From JAJEBT01 sp965221485 (GTDB lineage: Bacteria; Pseudomonadota; Alphaproteobacteria; MPNO01; UBA830), in assembly GCA_965221485.1 (NCBI GenBank), contig OZ244893.1, forward strand, positions 2,542,001 through 2,606,000: a stretch of 64,000 nucleotides of DNA, read 5' to 3'. The position numbers and the translations under genes are program-made. This document shows, piece by piece, positions 55,356-64,000 of this stretch (positions within the stretch are counted from its first letter, which is position 1; each line of letters starts with the position of its first letter). The notes under the pieces are model-generated. The model saw only the letters and a program-made list of their open reading frames with translations, did no database searches and was not told the origin of the DNA.

Positions 55356-56444
55356 ATGCCTCCTAACTTTCATCACCGCGGTCTCCTTGCCTGCGACACG
55401 GATCGCGCCACACCGGGATTCACGCTCTTTTCTCCTCAAGGAATGCCATACGCCCGGCTTGTCAACATGAAGGGGGAAGAGGTCCACAACTGGACGATTC
55501 CCACAATACCCGGAAATTACGGGTATCTGCTGGAAAACGGCAACCTCCTCATTAGCACCAGAACCGACGAAGGCCCACAGAAGCTGCCGGCAAAGGGCGG
55601 CCGGATTCTGGAGATTGACTGGGACGGAAGCGTGGTCTGGGAACATGTGGACCACGCGCAACACCACGATTTCCGACGGTTGCCCAGCGGCAATACCATC
55701 TATCTGGCATGGCGCCTGCTAAAAGACGACGAAATCGACAGGGTCAAGGGTGGAATTCCCGGGACCGAACATTCCGATGGTATCTATGGAGACGTCATCC
55801 GCGAGGTCACGCCTGACGGTGACATCGTCTGGGAATGGGACGCTGTGCGTGACTTCGATTCGACCCAGGTTCCCCTGAGCCCGGGCATGCACCGCGAGGA
55901 ATACGCGCACGCCAATACTGTCAGTCCCTGTGCAAATGGCGACATCATTCATAATCAGAGAACAAACGGAATGATGTCGATCATCGACAGGGAAACCCGG
56001 GAGGTAAAATGGTCGTTGGCAGACGCCCGGTTCGGCCAGCAGCATGACGTTCAGGAGCTTGAGAACGGCAATCTCCTGTTTTTCGCCAACGGGGCCACTC
56101 TGGCCGGTGTCCTTGGACCGGATTGCGGATCGCGCATTGTCGAACTGGATCCTGCCACGAACGAAATCGTCTGGGAATACGCCCCCACGCCGGCCCATTC
56201 ATTTTTCAGCTGGTTCATCAGCGGATGCCAGCGCCTGGAAAGCGGCAATACACTGATTTGCGAAGGTGTCTGGGGCAGGATCTTTGAAGTCACGCGGGAG
56301 GGAGAGATCGTCTGGGACTTTGCCCAACCCAACCGGATTGACAATCCGATGGCCCCTTATCACGGAGGTTATTGCGTATTCCGGGCCTATCGATACGGTG
56401 CCGACTCGCCGCAGATCAGGGGACGGTTGGGCAGCCCGGAATAA
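55356..56444 (+). CDS. Arylsulfotransferase (ASST)-like beta-propeller protein
   Basis: A 362-residue protein with repeated blades that resemble ASST: GYLLENGNLLISTR, GRILEIDWDGSVVWEH, HHDFRRLPSGNTIYLA, EVTPDGDIVWEWD, HANTVSPCANGDIIHNQR, QLENGNLLFFANG-type repeats. Classical ASST moves sulfate between phenols in the periplasm with a catalytic His. This form has no signal peptide and is shorter than periplasmic ASST, so it is probably cytoplasmic and its reaction uncertain. It stands between mtnA and an ornithine cyclodeaminase-family gene. Confidence 0.75.
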   Translation: MPPNFHHRGLLACDTDRATPGFTLFSPQGMPYARLVNMKGEEVHNWTIPTIPGNYGYLLENGNLLISTRTDEGPQKLPAKGGRILEIDWDGSVVWEHVDHAQHHDFRRLPSGNTIYLAWRLLKDDEIDRVKGGIPGTEHSDGIYGDVIREVTPDGDIVWEWDAVRDFDSTQVPLSPGMHREEYAHANTVSPCANGDIIHNQRTNGMMSIIDRETREVKWSLADARFGQQHDVQELENGNLLFFANGATLAGVLGPDCGSRIVELDPATNEIVWEYAPTPAHSFFSWFISGCQRLESGNTLICEGVWGRIFEVTREGEIVWDFAQPNRIDNPMAPYHGGYCVFRAYRYGADSPQIRGRLGSPE

Positions 56445-56597
56445 AGCTCCGCCGTCCAGAGAAGTGCCCCCCGGGGCCGGACGTTTTTGACACGTCGTGT
56501 CCTGTCAGGACATGGCGTGAAGCAATCGATTGAATGGACAGCCTGTCACTCTGTTTCTACGATCACCTGTCGTAAACACAGCCGGAGCCGTTCGCTC

Positions 56598-57602
56598 ATG
56601 TCCGAGGTTTCCATTGCCTATCTGAATGGCGAAGACGTCAGGTCCCTGGCCATGACGGACGAGGAAATCATTGCTGCCGTCGAGGACGGGCTGAAGGCTC
56701 AGGGAAATGGTGAAACGGTGATCGAGCCCCGTGTCCACCTTGTGCCCGAGTCTTCGGACAAGGGGCACTTCAATTTGCTGCGCGGTTATATCAAGCCGCT
56801 CGGTTACGCCGGTTTCAAGATGGTTGGCGACTTCGTCGATAACTACAAGAAGGGCCTGCCCTCGGAGATGGCCGTGCTTGCCCTGTTTGATCCCGAGACC
56901 GGCATGCCCCGGGCCCTTCTTGATGCAACAGCTATCACCGATATGCGTACCGGTGCGATGACAGCCATCGGAGCCAAGTACCTCGCCCGCAAGGAGTCCC
57001 CGATTCTCGGACATATCGGGGCCCGCGGCACCGCCTACTGGAACGTCCGTCTTCTGGACCGATTGTTCGATTTTGAAGAAATCCGCGTCCATTCGCGAAG
57101 GCCGGAGAGCCGCGAAGCCTTCGGAAGCCGGCTGACACAAGACCTCAACAAGCCGATCAGGGTCGTGGATACCTGGCAAGACTGCCTCGAAGGTGCCGAC
57201 ATCATGGTTGAAGCTGCGCGCCTTCCTGCTCCGGAAGCCCTGTTCATGACCCGCTGGATCAAACCCGGATCGTTCGTCGTCCCCTACGGCACAATGAGCA
57301 GTGTCGAATTCTCCCTGACCGACATCATGGACAAGATCGTGGTGGATGACTGGGGGCAGTGCCGACCCGGGATGCCTTTTGGGGCCTTGCGCCGCCACGT
57401 CGACGAGGGAAAACTGAACGAAGACACGCTGCATGCTGAAATGGGAGAGATTGTCGCCGGAAGGAAGCCCGGACGAGAGAGCGACGACGAGACCAATCTT
57501 TTCTGGCATCGGGGGCTGAGTCTCAGCGATATCGCCCTGGGCGCAGCCATGCTCGAGAAAGCGAGGCGGAAGGGTATCGGGACCACGCTTCGCTTCGCAT
57601 AA
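56598..57602 (+). CDS. Ornithine cyclodeaminase / mu-crystallin family protein
   Basis: A 334-residue NAD(P)-dependent enzyme. It has MVGDFVDNYKKGLPS, LFDPETGMPRALLDATAITDMRTGA, and the Rossmann stretch ILGHIGARGTAYW (family GxGxQA motif altered), then EIRVHSRRPESRE. The ATG was chosen because the upstream frame adds non-family sequence. Members deaminate ornithine, reduce imino acids or make opine-type products, so the true reaction is open. Monocistronic by spacing. Confidence 0.82.
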   Translation: MSEVSIAYLNGEDVRSLAMTDEEIIAAVEDGLKAQGNGETVIEPRVHLVPESSDKGHFNLLRGYIKPLGYAGFKMVGDFVDNYKKGLPSEMAVLALFDPETGMPRALLDATAITDMRTGAMTAIGAKYLARKESPILGHIGARGTAYWNVRLLDRLFDFEEIRVHSRRPESREAFGSRLTQDLNKPIRVVDTWQDCLEGADIMVEAARLPAPEALFMTRWIKPGSFVVPYGTMSSVEFSLTDIMDKIVVDDWGQCRPGMPFGALRRHVDEGKLNEDTLHAEMGEIVAGRKPGRESDDETNLFWHRGLSLSDIALGAAMLEKARRKGIGTTLRFA

Positions 57603-57922
57603 AGTATTGTGAAACCAGGAAAGGCCGGCTTCCGGACCCTCTTTCCTGGCGAAACGCAGAGTATCGTACCGACCGATGGATGGTCCGTGGAAATCCAGCC
57701 CTGGGAATCCCGCAGCCGTCGCACTGCAATACAGACACTGCCCGCCCCCCACCCGTCGCGACCCGGGACAAGATGTCATCAGCGAAAGACCGCCTTCCAC
57801 AAGGCGTCTCTCCCGACCTCCAGGATGATCAGAGGAGCAAACGCTTCGGGCTCACGATAACCGGCATCCCGCAGAGAGCGGGTTCCAACAGATCGCGGCG
57901 CCGAATTTCCGAACGGGGCTGA
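57603..57922. other. Convergent gap after the cyclodeaminase-like gene
   Basis: 320 bp between convergent genes. No motif or clear terminator was found by eye. Confidence 0.4.
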
Positions 57923-59317
57923 TCAGTCCACCAGAAGTCTCGTCATCACGGTCCGGTACCGGGCTCCAATCTCGGCTTCATGTTGGTGCCGATGATCACG
58001 GATGACTTGTTTTCCTCCGACAAAAACATCCTTCACGACCGATATGTTTCCGGAAAATATCCAGCTGTCCAGAATCGTTTCCGGCTGCTGTCCTGCAAAC
58101 AGCGCAGCGTCGTGGTCCAGAACCACGAGATCGGCGCGCGAACCCACATCAAGCAGACCATCACCGATACCGAGACAACGGGCGCCACCGGCGACGGCTC
58201 CCGTAAAGAGCGAGACACCGGTTGAGGTCTCATCATCGCCGGCTATGTTGCGTCGCCGGTCACGCAAGCGCTGGCCATATTCCAGCCAGCGCAGCTCTTC
58301 AACGGGACTGACGGATACATGGCTGTCCGATCCGATACCGAAACGGCCGCCCGCATCAAGCCACAACCGCAGTGGAAACAGTCCATCACCGAGGTTGGCC
58401 TCCGTCGTGGGACACAGCCCGACAGTTGCTCCGGTCGCGGCAGCCGCATCGGTTTCCCCGGCTGTCATGTGGGTCGCATGGACGAGGCACCATCGATGAT
58501 CGACCGGCATGTTTTCTAGAAGCCATTCGACGGGTCTTCGCCCCGACCACTGCTGGCAGTCCAGAACCTCCTGCTCCTGCTCCGAGATATGTATGTGGAT
58601 CGGTTTTTCCGAACCCGCAATTTCGAGCATTTCGTCGAGGGCTGACGGGCTGACCGCACGGAGGCTGTGCGGTGCGATACCCGTACAACAGTCGGGAAGG
58701 GCGGTACAGACTGAAGCAAGCTTCTCGAGAATCCGGGAAAACCGCTCTGTGTCCGTGACGAAGCGACGCTGTCCTTCGGTCGGTGGCAGATTGCCGAAAC
58801 CGCCGCACTGATAAAGAACAGGCAGGAACGTCGCTCCGATACCGGTGTGACTCGCAGCCGCCACCGTCCGCAGCGTCATCTCGGCAGGGTCGGCAAATGC
58901 CGATCCGTCATGATCATTATGGATGTACTGGAATTCTCCGACAGCAGTGTAGCCGGATTTGAGCATTTCGACGTAAAGCTGGGCGGCAATGGCTTCAAGA
59001 TCATCCGGTGTAATTCGGGTAACGAAGCGGTACATAAGATCTCGCCAGGTCCAGAAACTGTCATGCCCGGCACCGGTCCGGAACTCGCTCAGACCGGCCA
59101 TTGAACGCTGAAAGGCGTGAGAATGCACATTGGCGAGACCCGGCACCGCGATGCCTCTGATGACGTCAACAGGCGCGCCGGAGCCCTGATCGGCAAGACC
59201 CGAGATCAGGCCGTTCCTGTCAACGGAAACGTAGCCCGGCGTAATCCAGCCCTCAGCTGTCAATACGGCTTCAAAGCGGAGTGTCCCCACCTTCGAACTC
59301 AACGTGACCCGTTGCAC
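57923..59317 (-). CDS. hutF: Formimidoylglutamate deiminase HutF
   Basis: A 464-residue amidohydrolase that converts N-formimidoyl-glutamate to N-formylglutamate in the five-step histidine pathway. Zinc ligands are in NVHSHAFQRSMAG, HIHISEQEQEV, HATHMTAGE and GSDSHVSVSPVEELR. SFWTWRDLMYRF is diagnostic of HutF. The start is GTG, overlapping the 3' end of hutG. hutG supplies the next step. Confidence 0.95.
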   Translation of the reverse strand: MQRVTLSSKVGTLRFEAVLTAEGWITPGYVSVDRNGLISGLADQGSGAPVDVIRGIAVPGLANVHSHAFQRSMAGLSEFRTGAGHDSFWTWRDLMYRFVTRITPDDLEAIAAQLYVEMLKSGYTAVGEFQYIHNDHDGSAFADPAEMTLRTVAAASHTGIGATFLPVLYQCGGFGNLPPTEGQRRFVTDTERFSRILEKLASVCTALPDCCTGIAPHSLRAVSPSALDEMLEIAGSEKPIHIHISEQEQEVLDCQQWSGRRPVEWLLENMPVDHRWCLVHATHMTAGETDAAAATGATVGLCPTTEANLGDGLFPLRLWLDAGGRFGIGSDSHVSVSPVEELRWLEYGQRLRDRRRNIAGDDETSTGVSLFTGAVAGGARCLGIGDGLLDVGSRADLVVLDHDAALFAGQQPETILDSWIFSGNISVVKDVFVGGKQVIRDHRHQHEAEIGARYRTVMTRLLVD

Positions 59318-60105
59318 ACATATTCGAGACCTGTCACGAGAAGGTGCCTCAAAATGGGCGTCAGACGTGCTGAACGTTCCGGAACCAGACGCCAGGGCGG
59401 GGATTCTTCCATATACACCCGCTGAGACATTTCAAGTTGAACGGCGTGGACCCGCCGTTCCGGATTTCCATAATGGCGCGTGATGTATCCACCCTTGAAA
59501 CGCCCGTTCAGAACCGCGCTGAAGCCTTTCGCATTGGAGAGCACATTGAACATGCGGCGGCTCAGTTCGGGTTCGCAACTCTTTCCGTCGGCCGTGCCAA
59601 AGTTGAAATCGGGCAGATCCCCCTCGAAAAATCGCGGCAGCCTGCTGCGGATGGAATGGGCATCGAACAGCAGCACGACTCCGTGCTCTGAAAGGGTCGC
59701 TTCTATGACTCGACGGAGCTCCGCGTGGAATGGCCTCCAATAGATTGCAAGACGCCGCTCGACTTCCGCTTTGTCGGGGCTGGCCCCGTCCTCATACACA
59801 GCTTCACGATCGAAGGTTGCCAGTGGGCACACTTCCGTGGTGTCGGCTCCGGGATAAAGCGATTTGCCGGTGGGATCCCGGTTGAGGTCAACCACGTAGC
59901 GGGAATAGCGTGCCGAGGTAATGGTGGCACCGAGCTCTCGGGCAAAGCCATACAGGTCACGCATATGCCAGTCCGTGTCTGGCAGAGCGAGCGCCTCGGA
60001 TGTCATGACGGCCCCGAGGTCGGAAGGGATTTCGCGGCCGTCATGGGGCACATTGATGATCAGAGGCGTCGTTCCCTCATGGATATCAATAACAGGCACG
60101 GTCAT
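59299..60105 (-). CDS. hutG: N-formylglutamate deformylase HutG
   Basis: A 268-residue hydrolase that releases formate and glutamate from N-formylglutamate. The N-terminal IINVPHDGREIPSDL, DTDWHMRDLYGFA, LNRDPTGKSLYPG, and VLLFDAHSIRSRLPRFFEG are typical of the HutG/FGase family. Together with HutF it forms the last two steps of the HutF-type route. It is the first gene of the leftward pair. Confidence 0.95.
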   Translation of the reverse strand: MTVPVIDIHEGTTPLIINVPHDGREIPSDLGAVMTSEALALPDTDWHMRDLYGFARELGATITSARYSRYVVDLNRDPTGKSLYPGADTTEVCPLATFDREAVYEDGASPDKAEVERRLAIYWRPFHAELRRVIEATLSEHGVVLLFDAHSIRSRLPRFFEGDLPDFNFGTADGKSCEPELSRRMFNVLSNAKGFSAVLNGRFKGGYITRHYGNPERRVHAVQLEMSQRVYMEESPPWRLVPERSARLTPILRHLLVTGLEYVCNGSR

Positions 60106-60557
60106 GGCGCCACCGAATTCGTGAACAATGTCGAGGTTCTTCCTTTGGCATTATGTGCTCCGGGAAATGGAAACAAGGATCTTGTCCATCATTATGACCG
60201 GTTGTTCCCATTGGCCGGCGACGCCAGTCGAGGTTCGACACAGCGCGAAACGAAAATCATGCTGGCAATCAGACTATCATCCTGCCCTCGTCCGTCAACG
60301 TACACCAGCTTTGAGGGGCACTTCTCTCTTTCGCGCACGATCTCATTCTGAAGACATGATGAGCCCGAACATCGCGGCGCAGCACGCCCTCGAAGCCTGC
60401 ACTCCATATGATCCGAAAAGGATGGCCCCTATAACTCTCAAACCGGCCACGAACCCTGCTACGATCCTGACCACGGTTATCAGGCTGTCGCAGGGCGTGC
60501 CGCGGTGACTGTAAAGGTAACCGGGTGAAGTATCGTCATCAGAGGAGCGAAAATACC
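60106..60557. other. Divergent hut promoter region
   Basis: 452 bp between hutG (leftward) and hutI (rightward). No gene is recognised. The promoters of both hut transcripts should be here; no HutC gene is in the window and I did not find a clear operator. Confidence 0.5.
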
Positions 60558-61808
60558 ATGTCCCGATGGAGCCGCCTGTGGATCAATGCAAATCTCGCGA
60601 CCATGGCAGATACCGGGCAACTCTACGGTGCGGTCAGATCGGCGGCTCTGGCATCAAGAGACGGCCACATTGCATGGGTAGGCCCCATGTCTGATCTTCC
60701 TGACAGACCGGAACGTCTTGCTGACCGGGTGGAGGATCTCGGAGACCGTTGGTTGACTCCCGGGCTGATCGATTGTCACACGCATCTTGTGTTCGGGGGA
60801 AGCCGCGCCGGCGAATTCGAACGACGCCTCCAGGGCGCAAGTTATGAAGAAATCGCACGCGCTGGCGGCGGTATTGTATCCACCATGCGTGCGACCCGGT
60901 CCGCAACCGAGCACGAACTGGTCAAGGCTGCCCGCCCCCGCCTCGCAAATCTCCTCGGGGAAGGCGTGACGACGGTCGAAATCAAGTCCGGTTACGGTCT
61001 CAACACCGAAACAGAACTGAAGCAACTCTCGGCCGCACGCCAGCTGGGGGACCTGTTGCCCGTCGACGTGCGGACTACTTTTTTGGGGGCCCATGCCCTT
61101 CCTCCGGAGTTCGGGGGGCGCCAGTCGGACTATATTGATCTCGTCATCGACGAGATGTTGCCGGCTGCTGCCCAAAGCGGCACGGCCGATGCTGTCGATG
61201 CGTTCTGCGAATCGATCGCCTTTACCCCGGCAGAAACCGAAGCCGTGTTCAAGGCGGCCGGCAAGTATGAATTGCCTGTGAAGCTCCATGCCGAACAATT
61301 GTCAGATCAGGGCGGCGCAGCGCTGGCTGCGCAGTATGGTGCGCTTTCGGCCGACCATCTCGAGTATGTGTCCGAGGCTGGCGTCAAGGCTCTGGCTGAG
61401 GCCAATACAGTGGCCGTCCTCCTGCCCGGTGCGTTCTACACGCTTCGCGAAACCCGGGTACCGCCGGTCGAACTCTTGCGACGATACGAGGTCGATATTG
61501 CCATAGCCACGGACTTCAACCCGGGTTCGTCCCCGGTCCTTTCGATTCTTTTGACACTGAACCTTGCCTGCACACTGTTTCGCCTCACGCCCGAAGAGGC
61601 GCTCGCCGGAGTCACCCGTAATGCTGCGAGGGCATTGGGGCTGGGCGGGGACAGGGGAACACTTGAAGTTGGAAAAAGAACCGATCTCGCGATCTGGGAT
61701 ATCGATGAACCCGCGGAGCTCTCCTATTGGGCCGGACATAATTTGCTTGAACGCTCGGTGAGGCTTGGATCAGACATCGATACCGCCGTCTTACAAGCTG
61801 CCTCCTGA
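60558..61808 (+). CDS. hutI: Imidazolonepropionase HutI
   Basis: A 416-residue amidohydrolase that opens imidazolonepropionate to formimidoylglutamate. Markers are GLIDCHTHLVFGGSRAGEFE, ARAGGGIVSTMRATR, KSGYGLNTETELK, FLGAHALPPEF, KLHAEQLSDQGGA, and ATDFNPGSSP. The ATG giving MSRWSRLWINANLA has GAGGAG about 11 nt upstream; the open frame reaches 60525. hutH and hutU are not in the window. Confidence 0.96.
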   Translation: MSRWSRLWINANLATMADTGQLYGAVRSAALASRDGHIAWVGPMSDLPDRPERLADRVEDLGDRWLTPGLIDCHTHLVFGGSRAGEFERRLQGASYEEIARAGGGIVSTMRATRSATEHELVKAARPRLANLLGEGVTTVEIKSGYGLNTETELKQLSAARQLGDLLPVDVRTTFLGAHALPPEFGGRQSDYIDLVIDEMLPAAAQSGTADAVDAFCESIAFTPAETEAVFKAAGKYELPVKLHAEQLSDQGGAALAAQYGALSADHLEYVSEAGVKALAEANTVAVLLPGAFYTLRETRVPPVELLRRYEVDIAIATDFNPGSSPVLSILLTLNLACTLFRLTPEEALAGVTRNAARALGLGGDRGTLEVGKRTDLAIWDIDEPAELSYWAGHNLLERSVRLGSDIDTAVLQAAS

Positions 61809-62390
61809 CATAACGAGCGGTTTCGCCAACCATTGCTCCTGCCCTTCTTCCGAACACCACCGCTATGGAAAACCGGGAATTTTGCCTCCGTGCTGTCGAC
61901 TGCGTCTCGACCACGTTCTCCGCAGGCATCCGGCTGACGGGACCTTGTCAGGTCACCAACACCTCAACGGTCTCGCTTGCGCGAACCCGATCCGGATGGC
62001 TGGCGCCTCCTGGTCGCCGCATCGGCCAGTTCCTGCGTGACGGCGATCGTCCTCATCCGTTCATTCGGATCACCGAAGCCGGCTGGGGCGTTCTCGCAGC
62101 CACCAGCAATAATCGTCCCCGCAATCCTTGATTGTGGTTGATCAATACCGGATCAAGCGAGACGAAGCTGTCGGGCACAGATTTGCTGTCTTCCAGCTCC
62201 GCTACGGCCTGTCGCCTGGTATTGGCGGCGATGAGTGCTGAAGACATCGGCTTATTCCTTGCCAGGATTTCCTTCGAGCCTCGGTATAGGAATACAGCAT
62301 CAAGATCACCTGGCTGTTCCGAGAATGATGCGATCCGGGGAATAGTGAGAATGGACAAGATACGGGTCACATTTCCCGGACCGGGGATAA
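61809..62390. other. 582-bp region without a supportable gene
   Basis: An 88-codon forward frame (61865-62131) and a 114-codon reverse frame (62053-62397) are open, but neither matches a family I recognise and neither has a good ribosome-binding site. I see no tRNA or repeat. Confidence 0.45.
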
Positions 62391-62405
62391 GTGGCAAGGT
62401 CTGCC

Positions 62406-63659
62406 ATGCTTGGGTCGCGCCATAAATTGCTGGAGAGGATACGACTTGGGGAAGACAGTCTTCTGGAGCTGAAGGAAGTTCGCTTTGCTGGCAGCAAAAT
62501 CAGAGGGCCAACACAAAATGATCTCGCCGACGAACTGGCTGCCTTTGCCAACACACGGGGCGCAACTATAGTTGTGGGTGTTCGGGACAAGACGCGCGAA
62601 GTGGTAGGCATTCCCCTTGAGCGACTGGACTCCGTGGAAGGCCTGGTGTGCCACGCCTGCGAAAATTCCATGAAACCACCAGGCGTTCCGGTGATCGAAC
62701 GCATGCCCCTGCCAGATGGTTCGGGCGTTCAGCACGCGGTCATTCGCGTCGAGATCGCGCAAAGCCTGTTCATCCACCAAAGTCCCGGTGGCTATTATCA
62801 ACGCACTCAGTCCTCAAAGCGGCCGATCATTCCCGATCGACTGGCGCGGCTGTTTCAGCATCGAAGCCAGGCCCGGCTGATCCGGTTTGATGGAAAACCG
62901 GTCCCGCGTACAACCATTGGCCGTCTCGATCAGACTCTGTGGCAGCGTTTCACAGCGCCAACGAGCAGCGATACGCCGGAACAACTGTTATCCAAGATGG
63001 CCATGGCAGCGCGAGACGCCAACGGAACGTTGCGCCCTACCGTAGCTGGCCTGTTGATGGCGTCCCGGGCCCCCCAACACTTTGTCCCCAATGCGTTCAT
63101 TCAGGCCGTTGCATACCGCGGAAAAGAAATCTTGCCGCAACCAAATTCATCCTACCAGCGCGATGCCCGCGACATTACCGGCCCCCTGGATCAGCAAATT
63201 TTCGATGCTTGTGATTTTGTATACAAGAACATGCGAATATCAGCCCGCAAAGGTATGGGGGGTGGACGCGAAGATATTCCACAATTTGACATGCTCTCCG
63301 TATTTGAAGCCGTGACCAACGCTGTGGCACATCGGGATTATTCAGTGGCAGGCAGCAAGGTGCGGCTTCGGCTCTTCGATGATCGGATGGAGTTGTACTC
63401 TCCCGGTTGCCTGGTCAACACGATGACTCCGGAGACGCTTCCCTTCCGGCAAGCGGCCAGAAACGAGACAATTGCCAGTCTGCTGGCGCGCTGTCCGGTC
63501 GAACAGGACAGCATCAGAACACATCGCGCGCGTATCATGGACCGGCGGGGCGAAGGAGTACCGGTCATTCTGTCTCGAAGCGAACAACTCTCGGGAAGGA
63601 AGCCGAAATATCGACTGATCGATGAGTCGGAGCTGCTTCTGACAATTTATGCCGCGTGA
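62406..63659 (+). CDS. AlbA/Schlafen-domain ATP-binding protein, putative regulator
   Basis: A 417-residue protein. The N-terminal domain LLELKEVRFAG, LADELAAFANTRGATIVVGV is the AlbA_2/Schlafen-type nucleic-acid-binding domain. The C-terminal part has SVFEAVTNAVAHRDYSV and MELYSPGCLVN, a GHKL-type ATPase module (HATPase_c_4), and RGEGVPVI. Such proteins are usually called ATP-dependent transcriptional regulators and often sit in accessory or defence regions; their functions are mostly unknown. The start could also be GTG 62391. Confidence 0.82.
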   Translation: MLGSRHKLLERIRLGEDSLLELKEVRFAGSKIRGPTQNDLADELAAFANTRGATIVVGVRDKTREVVGIPLERLDSVEGLVCHACENSMKPPGVPVIERMPLPDGSGVQHAVIRVEIAQSLFIHQSPGGYYQRTQSSKRPIIPDRLARLFQHRSQARLIRFDGKPVPRTTIGRLDQTLWQRFTAPTSSDTPEQLLSKMAMAARDANGTLRPTVAGLLMASRAPQHFVPNAFIQAVAYRGKEILPQPNSSYQRDARDITGPLDQQIFDACDFVYKNMRISARKGMGGGREDIPQFDMLSVFEAVTNAVAHRDYSVAGSKVRLRLFDDRMELYSPGCLVNTMTPETLPFRQAARNETIASLLARCPVEQDSIRTHRARIMDRRGEGVPVILSRSEQLSGRKPKYRLIDESELLLTIYAA

Positions 63660-64000
63660 TAGCCGATCACGTTATGAACATATCCGGTGCTGCATGACGG
63701 ATTCACATAACCTTGGCCGCTGTCAGGAATTGTGTTCCTGACATCCTGCAGCAGTCGGCAGGTTCGCAGTCTTCGCCCCCGGTCGTTCTCTGCGACTTGG
63801 GTCCAGTACCGAGGAATGAACCCTCAGGTTTCGCGACTGCGCACACCGTTGGAAATTGAAAACTCGGGTAAAATTCTGAGCCACTGGTATCAGAGTCCCG
63901 GTTTGACGGCTCCGAATTCATTCAATTTGGCGCAATCGGGCGGGGAGAGATGCGTTTCGGGCAGGAAAGCTGTCTGGTGCCGATCGAAACGAAATCGGTC
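63660..64000. other. Right-edge region, no gene recognised
   Basis: No family-like frame is visible up to the window edge. A gene starting beyond the edge may have its promoter here. Confidence 0.4.

Noticed and set aside
62053..62397. 114-codon leftward frame
   Set aside because: No motif, no ribosome-binding site, overlaps the start of the AlbA-domain gene.

Overview
The window reads as a chromosomal stretch of an alphaproteobacterium, probably Rhodospirillales-like. The evidence is moderately high GC, typical alphaproteobacterial gene neighbourhoods (argJ-mutT; ribF/lspA-DUF3035-M16-M16; bamD-recN-ligA) and many GTG/TTG starts. No taxonomic marker such as rRNA is present, so placement is inference.

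Layout. 1-4592: a decayed Fic-family gene, then secA. 4593-14729: argJ, mutT, an MFS transporter, and a catabolic-looking cluster (two amidohydrolases, a MenB/BadI-type crotonase, a zinc alcohol dehydrogenase, an SDR, a UbiD-type decarboxylase). 14827-20365: a leftward envelope/cofactor block (MaoC, ribF, lspA, BamF-like lipoprotein, two M16 peptidases) from which ileS is missing. 21584-29224: a TbpB-like lipoprotein, a NaChBac-type channel, bamD, recN, ligA. 29403-31208: an M24B aminopeptidase P.

31692-36997 is a compact selenocysteine island, all on the minus strand: selA-selB-tRNA(Sec)-AhpD-like-peroxiredoxin. Both redox genes are interrupted by one in-frame UGA exactly where the family has a catalytic cysteine (CTY-U and U-PFC). 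Each UGA is followed by a plausible bacterial SECIS hairpin. The pair looks like a two-component peroxide-reducing system that uses selenium in both partners.

37259-39217: a three-domain Rid protein and a cupin. 39679-51439: a complete type I-E CRISPR-Cas locus (cas3, cse1, cse2, cas7e, cas5e, cas6e, cas1e, cas2e) with 49 repeats and 48 spacers. Between cas3 and cse1 lies a degenerate mini-CRISPR (pseudo-repeat, pseudo-spacer, pseudo-repeat). It has its own promoter-like sequence, and its pseudo-spacer matches the cse1 promoter 15/17 next to an ATG PAM. This looks like a CreR-type crRNA-like guide that represses the Cascade operon. It is followed by a 32-bp tandem duplication carrying a strong Shine-Dalgarno and a small ORF. 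A chimeric IS21/IS3-like element sits 15 bp past the last repeat and probably cut off the old end of the array.

53247-64000: class II aldolase and mtnA (methylthioribose/5-deoxyribose phosphate salvage), an arylsulfotransferase-like protein, an ornithine cyclodeaminase-family protein, histidine-utilisation genes hutG-hutF and divergent hutI, and an AlbA/Schlafen-type ATP-binding regulator.
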